Assembly: GCA_019916065.1 (NCBI GenBank)
Contig: CM034240.1
Coordinates: 38,367,389-38,431,388 of the forward strand
Length of the DNA stretch: 64,000 nucleotides
Direction of reading: 5' to 3'
From: Vitellaria paradoxa
Taxonomy: Eukaryota > Streptophyta > Magnoliopsida > Ericales > Sapotaceae
This document shows, in pieces, positions 9,997 to 20,455 of this stretch. The position numbers and the translations under genes were made by a program. The notes beneath the pieces were generated by a model. It was not told the DNA's origin. It ran no database searches and worked only from the letters and a program-made list of their open reading frames with translations. How positions within the stretch are numbered: the first letter of the stretch is position 1; each line of letters begins with the position of its first letter.

Positions 9997-12172
9997 AGTG
10001 ACGCAATAGGCAGGGTTAAGATTTGGTTCTAAATTGAGATGTGAGATCTCAAGGGACCTCCAATAAAAATAATTTTTTAATGAAAAGTATGTTTAGAATT
10101 TCGTTAAAAATAATTTTTAGAAAAAAAATATTTTACATACTTTTTGTCACACCAAACAATCAAAGGTGATGTGTAAAATATTTTACCCAAAAATATTTTA
10201 TAGCAAAATAAATGGAGCCAAATTTCAGTACTTTTTTTGTTATTTACATTCATCAAAAATAGAAATATAAAAATAATATATCTGTCAAATGAGAAAATTT
10301 ACATCCGGATGAAAAAAAACTGACTTAAGTTTTTTAATTTTTATTTATTTGTTTTTTTTATAAATATGAATAAATTTTGGTATAAAAAATATAAAAGACG
10401 AAAAAACCTAGAAATAAAAAAAGTTAGCTATGATTCCCAAAAATTTATTCTGAGATCATCTCGGTGGTAAGACATGGAAGCTGCGGCAATTTCGCTTGAC
10501 AGACCAGTGAAAATGAACTTTTAATTATTGCAGGCCTGAACATTAGAGAACTCACTTACTGTAAAAATTTGGCAGCAAATTAAGAGAGCAGTATCAATCA
10601 AGAGTAGATGCGTCGTTATTCATGGACAATCAACTAATTTAGGGGCTGTTTAAAGTTCCGAAAAGTTGAAAAAAAAAATTAAAAGTTAGTGTTAAAGTGA
10701 TATAAAAGTGACACGTAACAAGAATTTAATCGAAAAAAATTAAAAATTTTTAAAATTTTTTTCAAATTTTTTGAAAAATTTTAAAATTAAAACAGAACCT
10801 AACAAAAGAACGACTAGAAATTAAGTTTAGATATATCATGATTCATACGACAATAAAAAGAAAAAAAAATAATGGTCAATATGTTGAAAGATTTAAGACG
10901 GAAGTGAAATTTTTGTTCATCGTAGACGTCCAAGTTTTCCTCCACCACTCATGAATGCATGCAAAATTGAGGATATTTTCATCTCTAATTCCATAAGTTT
11001 CAAAAGTATTTATGGTTTTTGAATTGTTTACATCAATATTATTGCGATTAGAAACAAGTTGACCATGTGAAAACAAATTATTCCAAGTAACATGATTCAT
11101 TTAAAAAATATTTAAATTTTAGAAAGACCGATTCATAACCAAAGTATTTTTAACCTAACAAAATATATATATATATATATGTATGTATAAGTAATTTTTC
11201 TTGAACAGATTATAGTATTAAAAGTTTTTAACCAAAAAAATTTTTATGCTGTGGTTCGATCTCCTAAAATTTTAAAAAATAATATACCTTAATTAAAAAA
11301 AAAAAACCTAGTACATAAAAATTAAAAACATATATGTTATAATCAATTTAACAAAACCACTTCTACATATATCTTTTTGTTCAAAAATTATTTAAATTAT
11401 AGACCAATCTCCCTAAAATTTAAATACTTTTTAATTATTATACATATATATATATATATATATTTAAAGAATCATATAATTTAAAAAAAATAAAAATAAT
11501 CTGCACATTTCTATTTTATATACATAATATTTTTGTTTTAATTTTGTTTCAGTGATATTTTAATCATTTCACATGGCCAACTTAGTCGATGAAAAATTTA
11601 ATAGAATGGGAGGTATTAGTCTACAGAATCCAAACGACTAAAGTGTCACTTCCTATTTTCGAAATATGTAAGAGTTAAAGGTGCACAAAACCAAAATTAT
11701 GTAAAATTTAAGTAAAAATTATCCAAGAATTAAACCCAAGATGAAGGCTAATGGCGACTATCAAATTAGAGTCGCTGATTAATGCGGGGTAGGACCCAGA
11801 TGAGTCCCACAGAAATCAAAGACTCTGATTGGGCTAAACTTTCTCTAAACTAAAAAGACGATCCATTGCATGAGGAAAAATTGAAGGTGCATTTGGTTTG
11901 AACATATTTTTTACTTGTTTTTCATAAAAATAAAATAAAACAGATGAAAATCATATTTGGTTTAAAAAGTGTTTTTTGAAAAAAATAATTTGACAAAATA
12001 AGAAAAAAATATATCGTTTTCCATAAAAACCAAAAAATAATTTCCAAAACAAACGCACCCTAATTAGAAAAGGTATACATATATATACACACTTGAACAA
12101 ACCACGGAAAGCAACACGTAAATCCCGAGCATCCACATAATGCGTATTCTATGACGATATTATATGATTAAT
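9997..12172. other. AT-rich intergenic DNA
   Basis: No gene is recognisable. A MITE-like stretch lies at about 10641-10802 (GGGGCTGTTT at the left, AACAGAACC at the right), and a second at about 11889-12060 (GGTGCATTTGGTTT against AAAACAAACGCACC). Neither has a confident target duplication. (TA)n runs occur near 11165 and 11448. Confidence 0.45.
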
Positions 12173-12565
12173 AAGAGTAAAAACGAGTCAAATTAAGTTG
12201 AGTTTTAACTTATTTGAGCTCGATTCGAAATTTTTTATAGACTCGAGCTCGATCCAATAAAAAAGAATTTAAATTCGAGTTACTTGCGAATAATTTGATT
12301 AAACCAAAACGGCGTTATTTTGGTTTGAAAATATAATAAATAAAATATTATTAAAATATATATATATATATATATTATTTTATCGAACCACTTTGCGAGC
12401 TTTCGAGCCAAGTTTTTCCAAACTCGAGTTTGAACTCGAATCTAAATGAGTTACAAATTAAACTTGATACAAATTTGTTTTAATCACGAATAGAGATTGA
12501 GCTAAGCTTTTCACGAGACGAACTCGAATAATTTACGAATAACTCGATTCGTTTCCACTCTTACT
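12172..12565. mobile_element. MITE with imperfect terminal inverted repeats
   Basis: The left end TAAGAGTAAAAACGAGTC pairs with GAATCGTTTCCACTCTTA-like sequence at the right end (GATTCGTTTCCACTCTTA). The interior is rich in CTCGA/TCGAG words on both sides of a (TA)n core, so the whole unit folds. No clean target duplication is visible. It lies downstream of the kinase gene. Confidence 0.5.
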
Positions 12566-13181
12566 ATAGAGTATTCAGTTCTTACAAACCCACTAAAAGA
12601 AATATACACCACATAAAATGCCAAAAAGCCTCGTGCTGTAACAATAAGAAAAGTAGACTGAGTAGTTGACTCAAATGTGGATCACAAAGGGAGAATCCCT
12701 CTGGATTTCAAAATTTATAGACAGTAACGCTTACAAGTACAGCATATGTAGCACAACAAATATAGGGTTCTATGGCCTGAATGTTATCACAAAGGGCAGA
12801 GATCACCTACATATTTATGTAGCTGTACATATAAATACCAGTCTTCTGAATTTATTGCTATATATATATATATATAAAGGGCAATCTCACAGAAGATGTG
12901 GAAAGCCAGTCAGTCACCAAACTGGCAACTAAATGAATTACAAACCCAGGATAACAAAGTAAAATTATGGAGAAGATTTAACAAAAGAAGAGCTTTACAC
13001 CATCAACAAAGACACATATTGCAGAGCACTTCAGTTTATACCCATCACCCTCAGCTCTAAAATCCCAATTTTTTCCTTTTTTTTTTTTTTTTTTTTCTCT
13101 CTCCCTACACAAATACAAAGATGGATCCTTTGAACATTGAAATTTAATATTTCGTTCGATTATAAGCCCGATTTGTAATTT
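12566..13181. other. Probable 3' untranslated and downstream region of the kinase gene
   Basis: This stretch directly follows the kinase stop codon on the minus strand. It contains a T-run with CTCTCT (13076-13105), which on the coding strand is an A/G-rich tract, and several AATAAA-like words. The true poly(A) site cannot be fixed from sequence alone. Confidence 0.45.
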
Positions 13182-16100
13182 TTAAGGCCCTCGGTACTTG
13201 CGGAAGCACAGACAACCTTGAGGCTGATCAAGAGGAATCATACCTCCTCCTTTTGATGTGTCGATGGCCTCCAACATGGATACGACCTCATCCATCTCTG
13301 GCCTTCTATCGGGGTTTGCATCCCAGCATCGTTTCATTACATTTGCCAAAGAACTTGGACAACACCTTGGTATTTCTGGTCTCAGATTCTGTGCATTAAA
13401 TTCCAATGATTATCCAGCTGAAGGGCAATAAAAGAACATGATTTTTACACATGAAATAAAGGTACAATGCTGAAGTATTTGGAGGGGCCCAGTAGGAAAA
13501 TTTTGGTTTTGGGAGTTTGTACCTGGCGGACAACAGCCGAAGTCACTTCCGAGAAACTAAGGTCTGGATATGGCATGTCACAGCAATACATCTCCCACAA
13601 ACATATGCCAAAACTGTATACATCACATTTCCTATTATATGGGTTTCCATTAAGAACCTGTAATTTTCACCCAGTTGGTAAGTCAGTGGACAAATCAAGT
13701 GTTACAGAAATGCCTATTATTATTATTATTATTATTATTATGGGTTAATCATTTCTTTGTTTATTCTACCATCGTGCAACAAGAGAGGAACTCAGAAGTA
13801 TCAAACAAATAAAATTCACGTGCTAAACATCTCCTGAAGCAAATAGTTTTCGACAACTTCTCTACCAGATGAAAAGCATCAGGAATTAATCAACAGCTAA
13901 AACTCAAATGTAGTCTTCTGAGTATGAAATCTGACTCAGAAAAAAATAAATAAATAAATAAATAATGACAATAATAATAATAATAATAATAATAACAAAA
14001 GCGGGAATATACCTCAGGAGCCATGTAACCAAGAGTACCAGTCTCTCCAGTCATGTCATTAGGATTTGAGGCCTCAACACGAGCGACCCCAAAATCAGCA
14101 ATTTTTACCGTGCGTGACTTGTCTAATAGCATATTTTCTGTCTTTACATCTCTGTGAACAATCTTCTGAGAGTGGAGGTAACTCAACCTACAAAATTTTA
14201 GCAGCTTGGATCTCTTAGCACTCAACTACACAAAATTACCGGGTACAAGTGACAAGCCAGGCTTCAGACTGAGAAACGACGAAGAAATTAAATCATAATA
14301 AGATATAGAAAATACCCTCTAGCAAGATCAAGGGCCATCTGTACAACTACTTTAAACGCCAGCTTCCTTCTCCTGTTCTTTATGAGGTAAGATTTCAAGG
14401 CACCTCCTGGTAGATATTCCACAACAACGCAACAGATATTACTTGACATGCCAATTTGACCATTTTCTGTTTGTATGTTAAGCCCTGAAGAGCCCATTGT
14501 TGCCCCTATAAACTGCAAATGGAAATAGCACAAATTGTTAGTACCTGTGTCCAAAGCATTTCAAAGCCACAAAAATGATATATACCTTTAAGAGATCATA
14601 ATTAGCTTAGGCTCCATTAGTTTCAATGCAAAATATTTTTCGCAATATGCATTTATTTATGTTTTTGAAAAATTTTTTCTTGAAACATTAAGTGTATTAT
14701 GGAAAATATTTTACACTGAAATTTGAAACAAACTGAGCCTAAGTAACATACATTGACTCTAGTTTCTTATATACAGACTGATGATTAAATAGCACATCAT
14801 CGGTATTCTTTGACACTATTGAAGTTAATCGTAGCCAATGATATAAAAAATGAAAATACAAAGAAACAAAAGGATTGCAACAGGTCTGGGGAAAACTATA
14901 GATCAGGAAATTAACAGAAGTAACAAATATAAAATGAAAGTAAGACCACTACACCATAGGAAAATAATTCAAGCTTTCTTCCTGCAGTATGAGAGGAAAT
15001 CATAAAATAAGAATTGGAATGGAGCTGAAATAGCGGTGTCCAGAAGGATTATGACAACATTGTACCACATTCTGTGGGAGAAGATACTCTTAGAGATGAA
15101 GATACTAATAACAGGTGAAAAGGGAATAATCAGTTGGTTTAATAGTCAACAAGAATGACATGAAAAGGAAAGCAAATGGATCCAATCTAAATGCAAAAAT
15201 TAATCAATGATATAACAAGAAACTTGGAAGAAGTGAACGTTAAAGTTACAATGCCCAAACTACACAGTGACAAAGTTCTCTTGTTTAGAAGAGTTTTTCT
15301 ACATGAACAACTTCAAAGTTTAGTCAAATAAGGCCTGCATATTGAATTACTGCAAGGTCTAGAGAAAAGCACATTGCTTCTCTCATATTTACTTTGCAGA
15401 TGTGATGACTTCAACCCACCAAATTTCAAAAAAAGTACTAAGAATATGTTGCGGCTTGAAATTGAACAAACCACACTGCCTTTGGCATAGCATTTCAAAT
15501 CATAAAATGATTCTTTAGCATTTTCGGGATCATCTAGCTTTATCTATCTGCCTCAGTTAGCACAAGAAAATCAAAAACTCCTCGTGGTGCAATTGCAAAG
15601 CAGAGAACAGATAGCGCCTAAGCAATTTAAGACCTATACAGTGCAAACTCTTGTTTAAAGACCCAATAGAGGAACTAATTAGGGGGAAAAAAAAACAAAA
15701 TCGTGTCAGACATGAAGAGCCCACAATCTCTCAAATGAAGGGAATAAATTAAGAATGGCAATGCTTTAAATTAAATAGTTTTAATATATCAAACAAAAAG
15801 CAAGCCTTCTTATGTAATTAAAGTGGGAAACTGATAGAAGTCCGACCAGAGACACCCAAAAGAAGGGCTGATACTTGAAGATACATTATATTCAGGGGAA
15901 AAATATAGGACTAAAAAAATAATCATACTCATCCCAAGAATTACCCTGAAAAAAATAATAATAATAAAATAATAAAATAATAAAACTAAAAGAAAAAGAA
16001 AAAAAAATATTTTCCAAACAATTTTATGGAATATTTTGCATCTGATCCAAAATTTCAGTGGTTATGCCCTTGGAATGTGACTCCACTAGAAGTTACAGCC

Positions 16101-19046
16101 AATAAAATGAATTACCAAATGGGATAATCAATTCACTACAAGACAATCTACTCCTATTATTTCTTGAAATAGAAATCATTTCTTGCAATTATAAGCCAAA
16201 ACAAACTCAATATAACATATTAATACATCTTCCATATTAATACATCTTCCACCTTGAGGTTTAGTAATTACACTGCAGCCCGTCAGATGTCTTTTAACAG
16301 ATGTAAAAGAAGCTTAGAAAAATATAACATTACCCCTATTGTTGAAGGTAGAAAGGGTAAAAAAAATTATTTTTTTCTTTCCCATATTAGAGTGATAAAA
16401 TATTTAAAATATGTATATAAAATCTCTCTCACCTCACATGCCATTACCCAACACAACCGTAACACTTCTTCAACTCCATTCACAGACACTGTCATTATCA
16501 AACTCTATACAACCCACCAACAACATCCACTTTAAGCCTCCACATCCACCATGTATGATCCACCATGCAAACTATACTCATCATCCTTAGCCAACTTTAG
16601 TTTAACTCTTATCATTAATTTGGGCTCGCCATCATCAAATTCACTAATTCAAATGCACATAAAAAATAACCAAATAGCCAAAATTTATCAAAAACAAGAT
16701 GAAGGACAAGATTACTGCCATTTTTATACTTATAACATGACCACCAAGTCGAACCCAAAGCAAATTATAAACTGCTCAGCACTTCCAATGGTAATAATTT
16801 GGAGTTTTGATTGTGCTAAATAGGAGGTTGGAGTGGCGATGAGTGTTGGGTATGGGGTTAGATTCGAAATTGGCAAGGGATGGAGTTGGCACTGGCCCTA
16901 CGATGGATGACTATTGTGTGATGAAAGTTGCTGTGGCTGCTCTGGTGGATGATAAAGAAGAAGAGAATGAACTAAATTCAAGATTCTGACTGGAATTGGA
17001 CTTGGTTGTGGCTTGGGTAGATAGCAACCCAAAAGGGACAGATGAGTGCCATGATTGGGGGGATGGAGGATCCAATGGGAGGAGGTGGTATTATGGTGAA
17101 GAAATGACAGCAATTTGGCTTGGATTCATATACAAAAAATCCAAATTTTGGTTTAAATGGCGTGCTTCCATGGAGATTCAAAGTGAAGAGAAAGTCTAGT
17201 TTTAGTGAAGGAAAATAGAGTGAGAGAGAATCAAGTTAGAGGGGGGACAAAAACAAAGGAAAGTGAGAAATGCTAGGTTGCTTTTTGACTGAAATGAATT
17301 GATTTTTATGTTTATAAATTATGTTACTCAAAGTGTAAGGGTACTATTGTAGAATTAATTATTTTTTTTAATGAGAATAGTAATATTCCATAAAGTCATT
17401 AGACATTAAACTAACAATGAGGAATAATTGTTAGAAAGGTTTACTTTTTGAGGGAATTGTAATTTTACATTCCTCAGTGAGTTGGATGTATTAAAATGAT
17501 ACCTCAAGGGAGCTTTAAGTAATTTACCCAATTCTAAAATGCAAAATCTAAGAATCCTGCCACTTGATCCAGATATGGAAGTTTATCCGAGAAATAAAAT
17601 AAAAAGCAAATGTAGAAGAATAAACTGCCATATTTTATTCATCAATGCAAAAGGAGATAAAGGGAATAAGATAAGAAAGTGACCTTAGTTACATTGGGAT
17701 GATCAAGCTTATGCCACACTGCGACTTCCTGTGTAAAAGCAGCCCTCAGTGATGCTATTTCAGCTTCTGACCGGTGCCCCTCTTCCCCCCAGTCTAGCAG
17801 TTTAACTGAGGATTAAAAGGGATTTAAAAATAATGAGCATATTAGAAATGCAACCCTGTGTCGAAAAAGCATTTATTTGGATAATAGTACAGACAATTCC
17901 GAGATTATTTTTAATTTAAAAAAAAAAAAAAAACTAACAAGGTTAACTTTGTTGGACTATGAAGCAAGATTTTGCAAATTGTGATGATGATGACTAATAC
18001 CCACAAAGCAGCAATCAGCAAGTTGTGATCCTAATTTCTAGCTAGCTGTTCATATTAATTAATGTTTTTCCTTACTTCTTTATTGTTATTAATCACATGA
18101 AAGTATCCCCTCTTATTGCAGTCACATGGCAATTCTATCCTACCCGTGCCGACAGTCACGGACTCCACAAGAGTGCATTTAAATGGCTATTCAGCCACTC
18201 CTCCTCCTCCATGAATCATGATCATCCAGAACCCAAACCCTAAAACTCCCAAAATATATATGCATATATAAAGATAGAGATATATTTACACACCCATAAT
18301 ATATAATTATTAAGATGAAGAAGAAAGGAGGAATTTTGATCATTCATCTCACTGATTGAACTATGGACAGGCATGCGGACAGTAAAGATGACTGTCACAA
18401 AGGCCCCCACCAAATCCACCATTGAACCGACCAAATCAAAGTAAACCCAAATAAAAATTTTTTTAATAACAATTTGGGAATTCTATATGGAATACCGTTA
18501 ATAGCTTGCAAGCAGACTTTAGTTCAGTCATAAATACCAACCAATATCATTTAAAAAGAGCCAAATTAGTCTTGCCGGAAAAACTATAACAAAAATACTC
18601 CTATATTTTAAGAGAAATTGGATTCAGAACTCAGTTTAAATCACCAAAAAAAAAAAAAAAATCAAAGACAAATTAACTAGAAAAAAAGGCAGATAATTTA
18701 TAGGAGCGAATAGTTTGGGGGGAGGGGGAGATTTGGAACTGGGTGACTGACCGGCGACGTCTAGGCCGTCGTAGATGCCGCGGTGGACGGTGCCGAAAGT
18801 GCCACGAGCAATGACGCCCTTGATGAGAAGCTTGGAGGGATCGATTTCCCAGTCGTGTCTCTGCCTGGTAGCGGCGGCGGCGGCGGCGGCGGTTGTGGCG
18901 GTGGCAGAGTCGTCAGCGGAGTCAAACTGCTTCTTCTTGTTCTTCTCCATAGTCCATGCTCGGTTGAGGTGCCTCTCGAGTTGCTCGTCCAAGCTCTTCA
19001 GATCAATCTGATCTGCCCTCACAAACCCATCACTGCTCTTCTCCAT
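13182..19046 (-). CDS. CBC1/2-like: Raf-like group C protein kinase, CBC1/CBC2-like, six exons, 376 residues
   Basis: Coding exons on the minus strand: 19046-18752, 17805-17684, 14512-14316, 14187-14013, 13657-13523, 13388-13182. All five introns are GT-AG, and the phases join into 377 codons including TAA. The start ATG at 19046 gives the family N-terminus (FVRADQIDLKSLDEQLERHL at 8-27); the frame is also open upstream. Seen in the protein: an Ala/Thr-rich run at 49-60, the glycine loop ARGTFGTV at 80-87 (first glycine replaced by Ala), Lys100 in VAVK, helix C Glu125, HRDVKTEN with Asp218, DFG at 236-238, APE at 261-263, and a C-terminal CLCFRKYRGP. Known family: in Arabidopsis CBC1/CBC2 act with HT1 downstream of phototropin in guard cells and inhibit S-type anion channels. 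The CBC assignment rests on recalled family features; a close paralogue is possible. The gene looks intact. Expected cytosolic, with no signal peptide or membrane segment. Confidence 0.93.
13658..14012 (-). repeat. Kinase intron 4 with opposed trinucleotide repeats
   Basis: This 355-bp intron contains (ATT)n at about 13716-13741 and (AAT)n at about 13970-13995, with a (TAAA)n run at 13946-13964 beside the second. The two trinucleotide arrays are complementary to each other across about 230 bases. Confidence 0.8.
14606..14743. mobile_element. Small MITE in kinase intron 2
   Basis: CTTAGGCTCCATTAGTTTCA at the left is answered by TGAAACAAACTGAGCCTAAG at the right, an inverted repeat of about 20 bp with few mismatches. 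The interior folds too (GCAAAATATTTTTCGCAATA against GGAAAATATTTTACAC). TTA and TAA flank the GGCTC core, so a PIF-like origin is likely but not proven. Confidence 0.6.
16244..17532. mobile_element. Possible Mutator-like non-autonomous element in kinase intron 2
   Basis: The right end AAGTAATTTACCC at 17520-17532 is an inverted GGGTAAATTACTT terminus. The left part, ACCTTGAGGTTTAGTAATTAC, resembles the adjoining inner sequence inverted (CCTTGAGGTATCATTTTAAT). The left outer terminus and a 9-bp duplication are not visible, so the element is partial or decayed. Confidence 0.3.
17806..18751 (-). other. Kinase intron 1 (946 bp)
   Basis: Donor GTCAGT lies at 18751 and the acceptor AATCCTCAG ends at 17806. 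It splits the VAV-K segment of the kinase domain after the first base of Val99. A poly-A tract (17917-17934) and TA-rich runs occur. There is no element with clear ends. Confidence 0.8.
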
Positions 19047-19538
19047 CTCAATCTCAATCTCTCCTTCTCCCAAAAACGAAAAGCACACTGCTATGAACAA
19101 CTCTAGTGGGTCCTTTCTCGATTTTTTGTTGTTTCTATAGAAAAGCTACGAAATAGCTAGGCGTTGCTGTGTGTATGTATATATGTGTGTATATATATAT
19201 ATATATTTTAGTATTGAAATCTATTTATCTGCTTTCTCTCGTGTTTCTCCGTTTCTCTCTCTACAATCTGTGGCGACTAATGTGTGCCAAGGAGGCGAGG
19301 AAGAGAAGGGGATGTATGTGTGATCAGCACCATGTGGGCACATGGAATTGCCTGCAACATAACGTGTGTTTCTGACCCACTTCGGTCTCCCTCTTCCCCC
19401 CTACTTTATACAAATTCATCCAATGATTTTTTTCCCCCAAATTTCTTATATTTATAATTTTATCAAATTATATATATGTATTTCAATTATATATATTAGC
19501 ACATATGTCATAATCCTAAAACTTTTGGGTATTACTAG
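19047..19538 (-). promoter_or_regulatory. Probable 5' untranslated region and promoter of the kinase gene
   Basis: Upstream of the ATG on the minus strand lies a CT/GA-rich leader. Next comes a (TA)n stretch at about 19189-19208 that could serve as a TATA region about 145-160 bp before the ATG. Further upstream is the perfect inverted repeat CCATGTG-GG-CACATGG at 19330-19345. The start of transcription cannot be fixed without transcript data, and the (TA)n tract may be only a microsatellite. Confidence 0.4.
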
Positions 19539-20077
19539 TGAGTGAGTGCCCATGTACACTCAATAAAAATATGACGCTTATTAAACAAATTTTATGAATG
19601 ATAAAATTCAAAGAAAAAGAGCACTTTATTTACATTATACTTTTTTTAAAGTAAAATTACAATATTACTTATAGTTCTTTTTTAAAGTAAAATCATCCAA
19701 AAAAATCACCCATTTTACAAGTAAAAAATATGTGTGCAAAATATAAAATTATGTAAAAATCATCTTATCTTGTTGAGGCAACGAGAATACAAAAATCTTT
19801 TCACACGAATGAAGATAAAGCAAGATCAAAATAAGACTCTATTTCAATAATTTTGTTTCAAAGAAGAAATATGAGTAATTTTGTAACTTTGTCTTAAAAA
19901 GAATTATCAATTAATATAGATAATAACCTCTTTCTTTTTTTATATTATCTATTTTTATATAGATAATATAAAATTTATTAAACATTTTTTACTTCTTTAA
20001 AACAAAAAAAATAAAAAAAATAAACACATGACATATTCTCATTCATTCTTAATGAGTGCTCCTAGGGCACTCATTAA
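19539..20077. mobile_element. Short element bounded by terminal hairpins
   Basis: The left end carries the hairpin TGAGTG-CCCATGTA-CACTCA (19543-19562). The right end carries AATGAGTGC-TCCTAGG-GCACTCATT (20051-20075). Both use the same GAGTG/CACTC core. The interior is AT-rich and non-coding. I see no clear target duplication, so the exact limits are provisional. Confidence 0.35.
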
Positions 20078-20099
20078 TAAATGCGTGAAATTTTTTATA

Positions 20100-20446
20100 G
20101 GGTAAAATACAAAAAATACCCTTACAGCTTACCTTTGGTATCACTTTGATCCTACACGTTTTAATTATAACAGTCAAATCCCTACACTTTCGGTCAAGTA
20201 TCAATGTGGTCTTTCTGTTAGTTGACCGTTAGAAATAACCGTTAGATTAAGAATAAAAAGGTAATTTCATTTATAATTTACCATCAGTATCACTTTTAAT
20301 CTAACGGTTGTTTTTAACGGTCAACTAACAGAAGGACCAAATTGATACTTGACCGAAAGTGTAGGGATTTGACTGTTACAATTGAAACGTGTGGGATCAA
20401 AGTGATACTGAGGGTCAACTGTAAGGATATTTTTTGTACTTTACCC
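20100..20446. mobile_element. Mutator-like foldback MITE (347 bp)
   Basis: It starts GGGTAAAATACAAAAAATA and ends TATTTTTTGTACTTTACCC. Inverted similarity extends almost to the centre; for example GTTAGTTGACCGTTA near 20220 answers TAACGGTCAACTAAC near 20316. The perfect 9-bp duplication TTTTTTATA flanks it (20091-20099 and 20447-20455), the size typical of Mutator-like elements. No transposase is present. Transcripts across it would form a long hairpin. Confidence 0.85.
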
Positions 20447-20455
20447 TTTTTTATA

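Larger units (their letters stand above)
14513..17683 (-). other. Kinase intron 2 (3.17 kb), repeat-bearing
   Basis: The intron runs from donor GTCACT at 17683 to acceptor TTTGCAG at 14513. It interrupts the kinase domain between HPNVTK and FIGATM. It contains a 138-bp MITE (14606-14743) and a stretch at about 16244-17532 whose ends (CCTTGAGGTTTAGTAATTAC at left, TAAGTAATTTACCC at right) resemble Mutator-type MITE termini. Frames of 60-93 codons inside it on both strands match nothing and have no splice or codon support. Confidence 0.7.

Noticed and set aside
16254..17199. Several frames of 67-93 codons inside kinase intron 2
   Set aside because: No recognisable domain. They overlap each other on both strands and lie inside a spliced intron with repeat-like ends.
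18775..19106. Two plus-strand frames of 78 and 107 codons
   Set aside because: They lie antisense to kinase exon 1 and owe their length to its GC-rich repeat; no independent evidence.
19189..19208. TATA box of the kinase as a firm call
   Set aside because: The site is a (TA)n microsatellite. Position is plausible, but sequence alone cannot distinguish it from a simple repeat.
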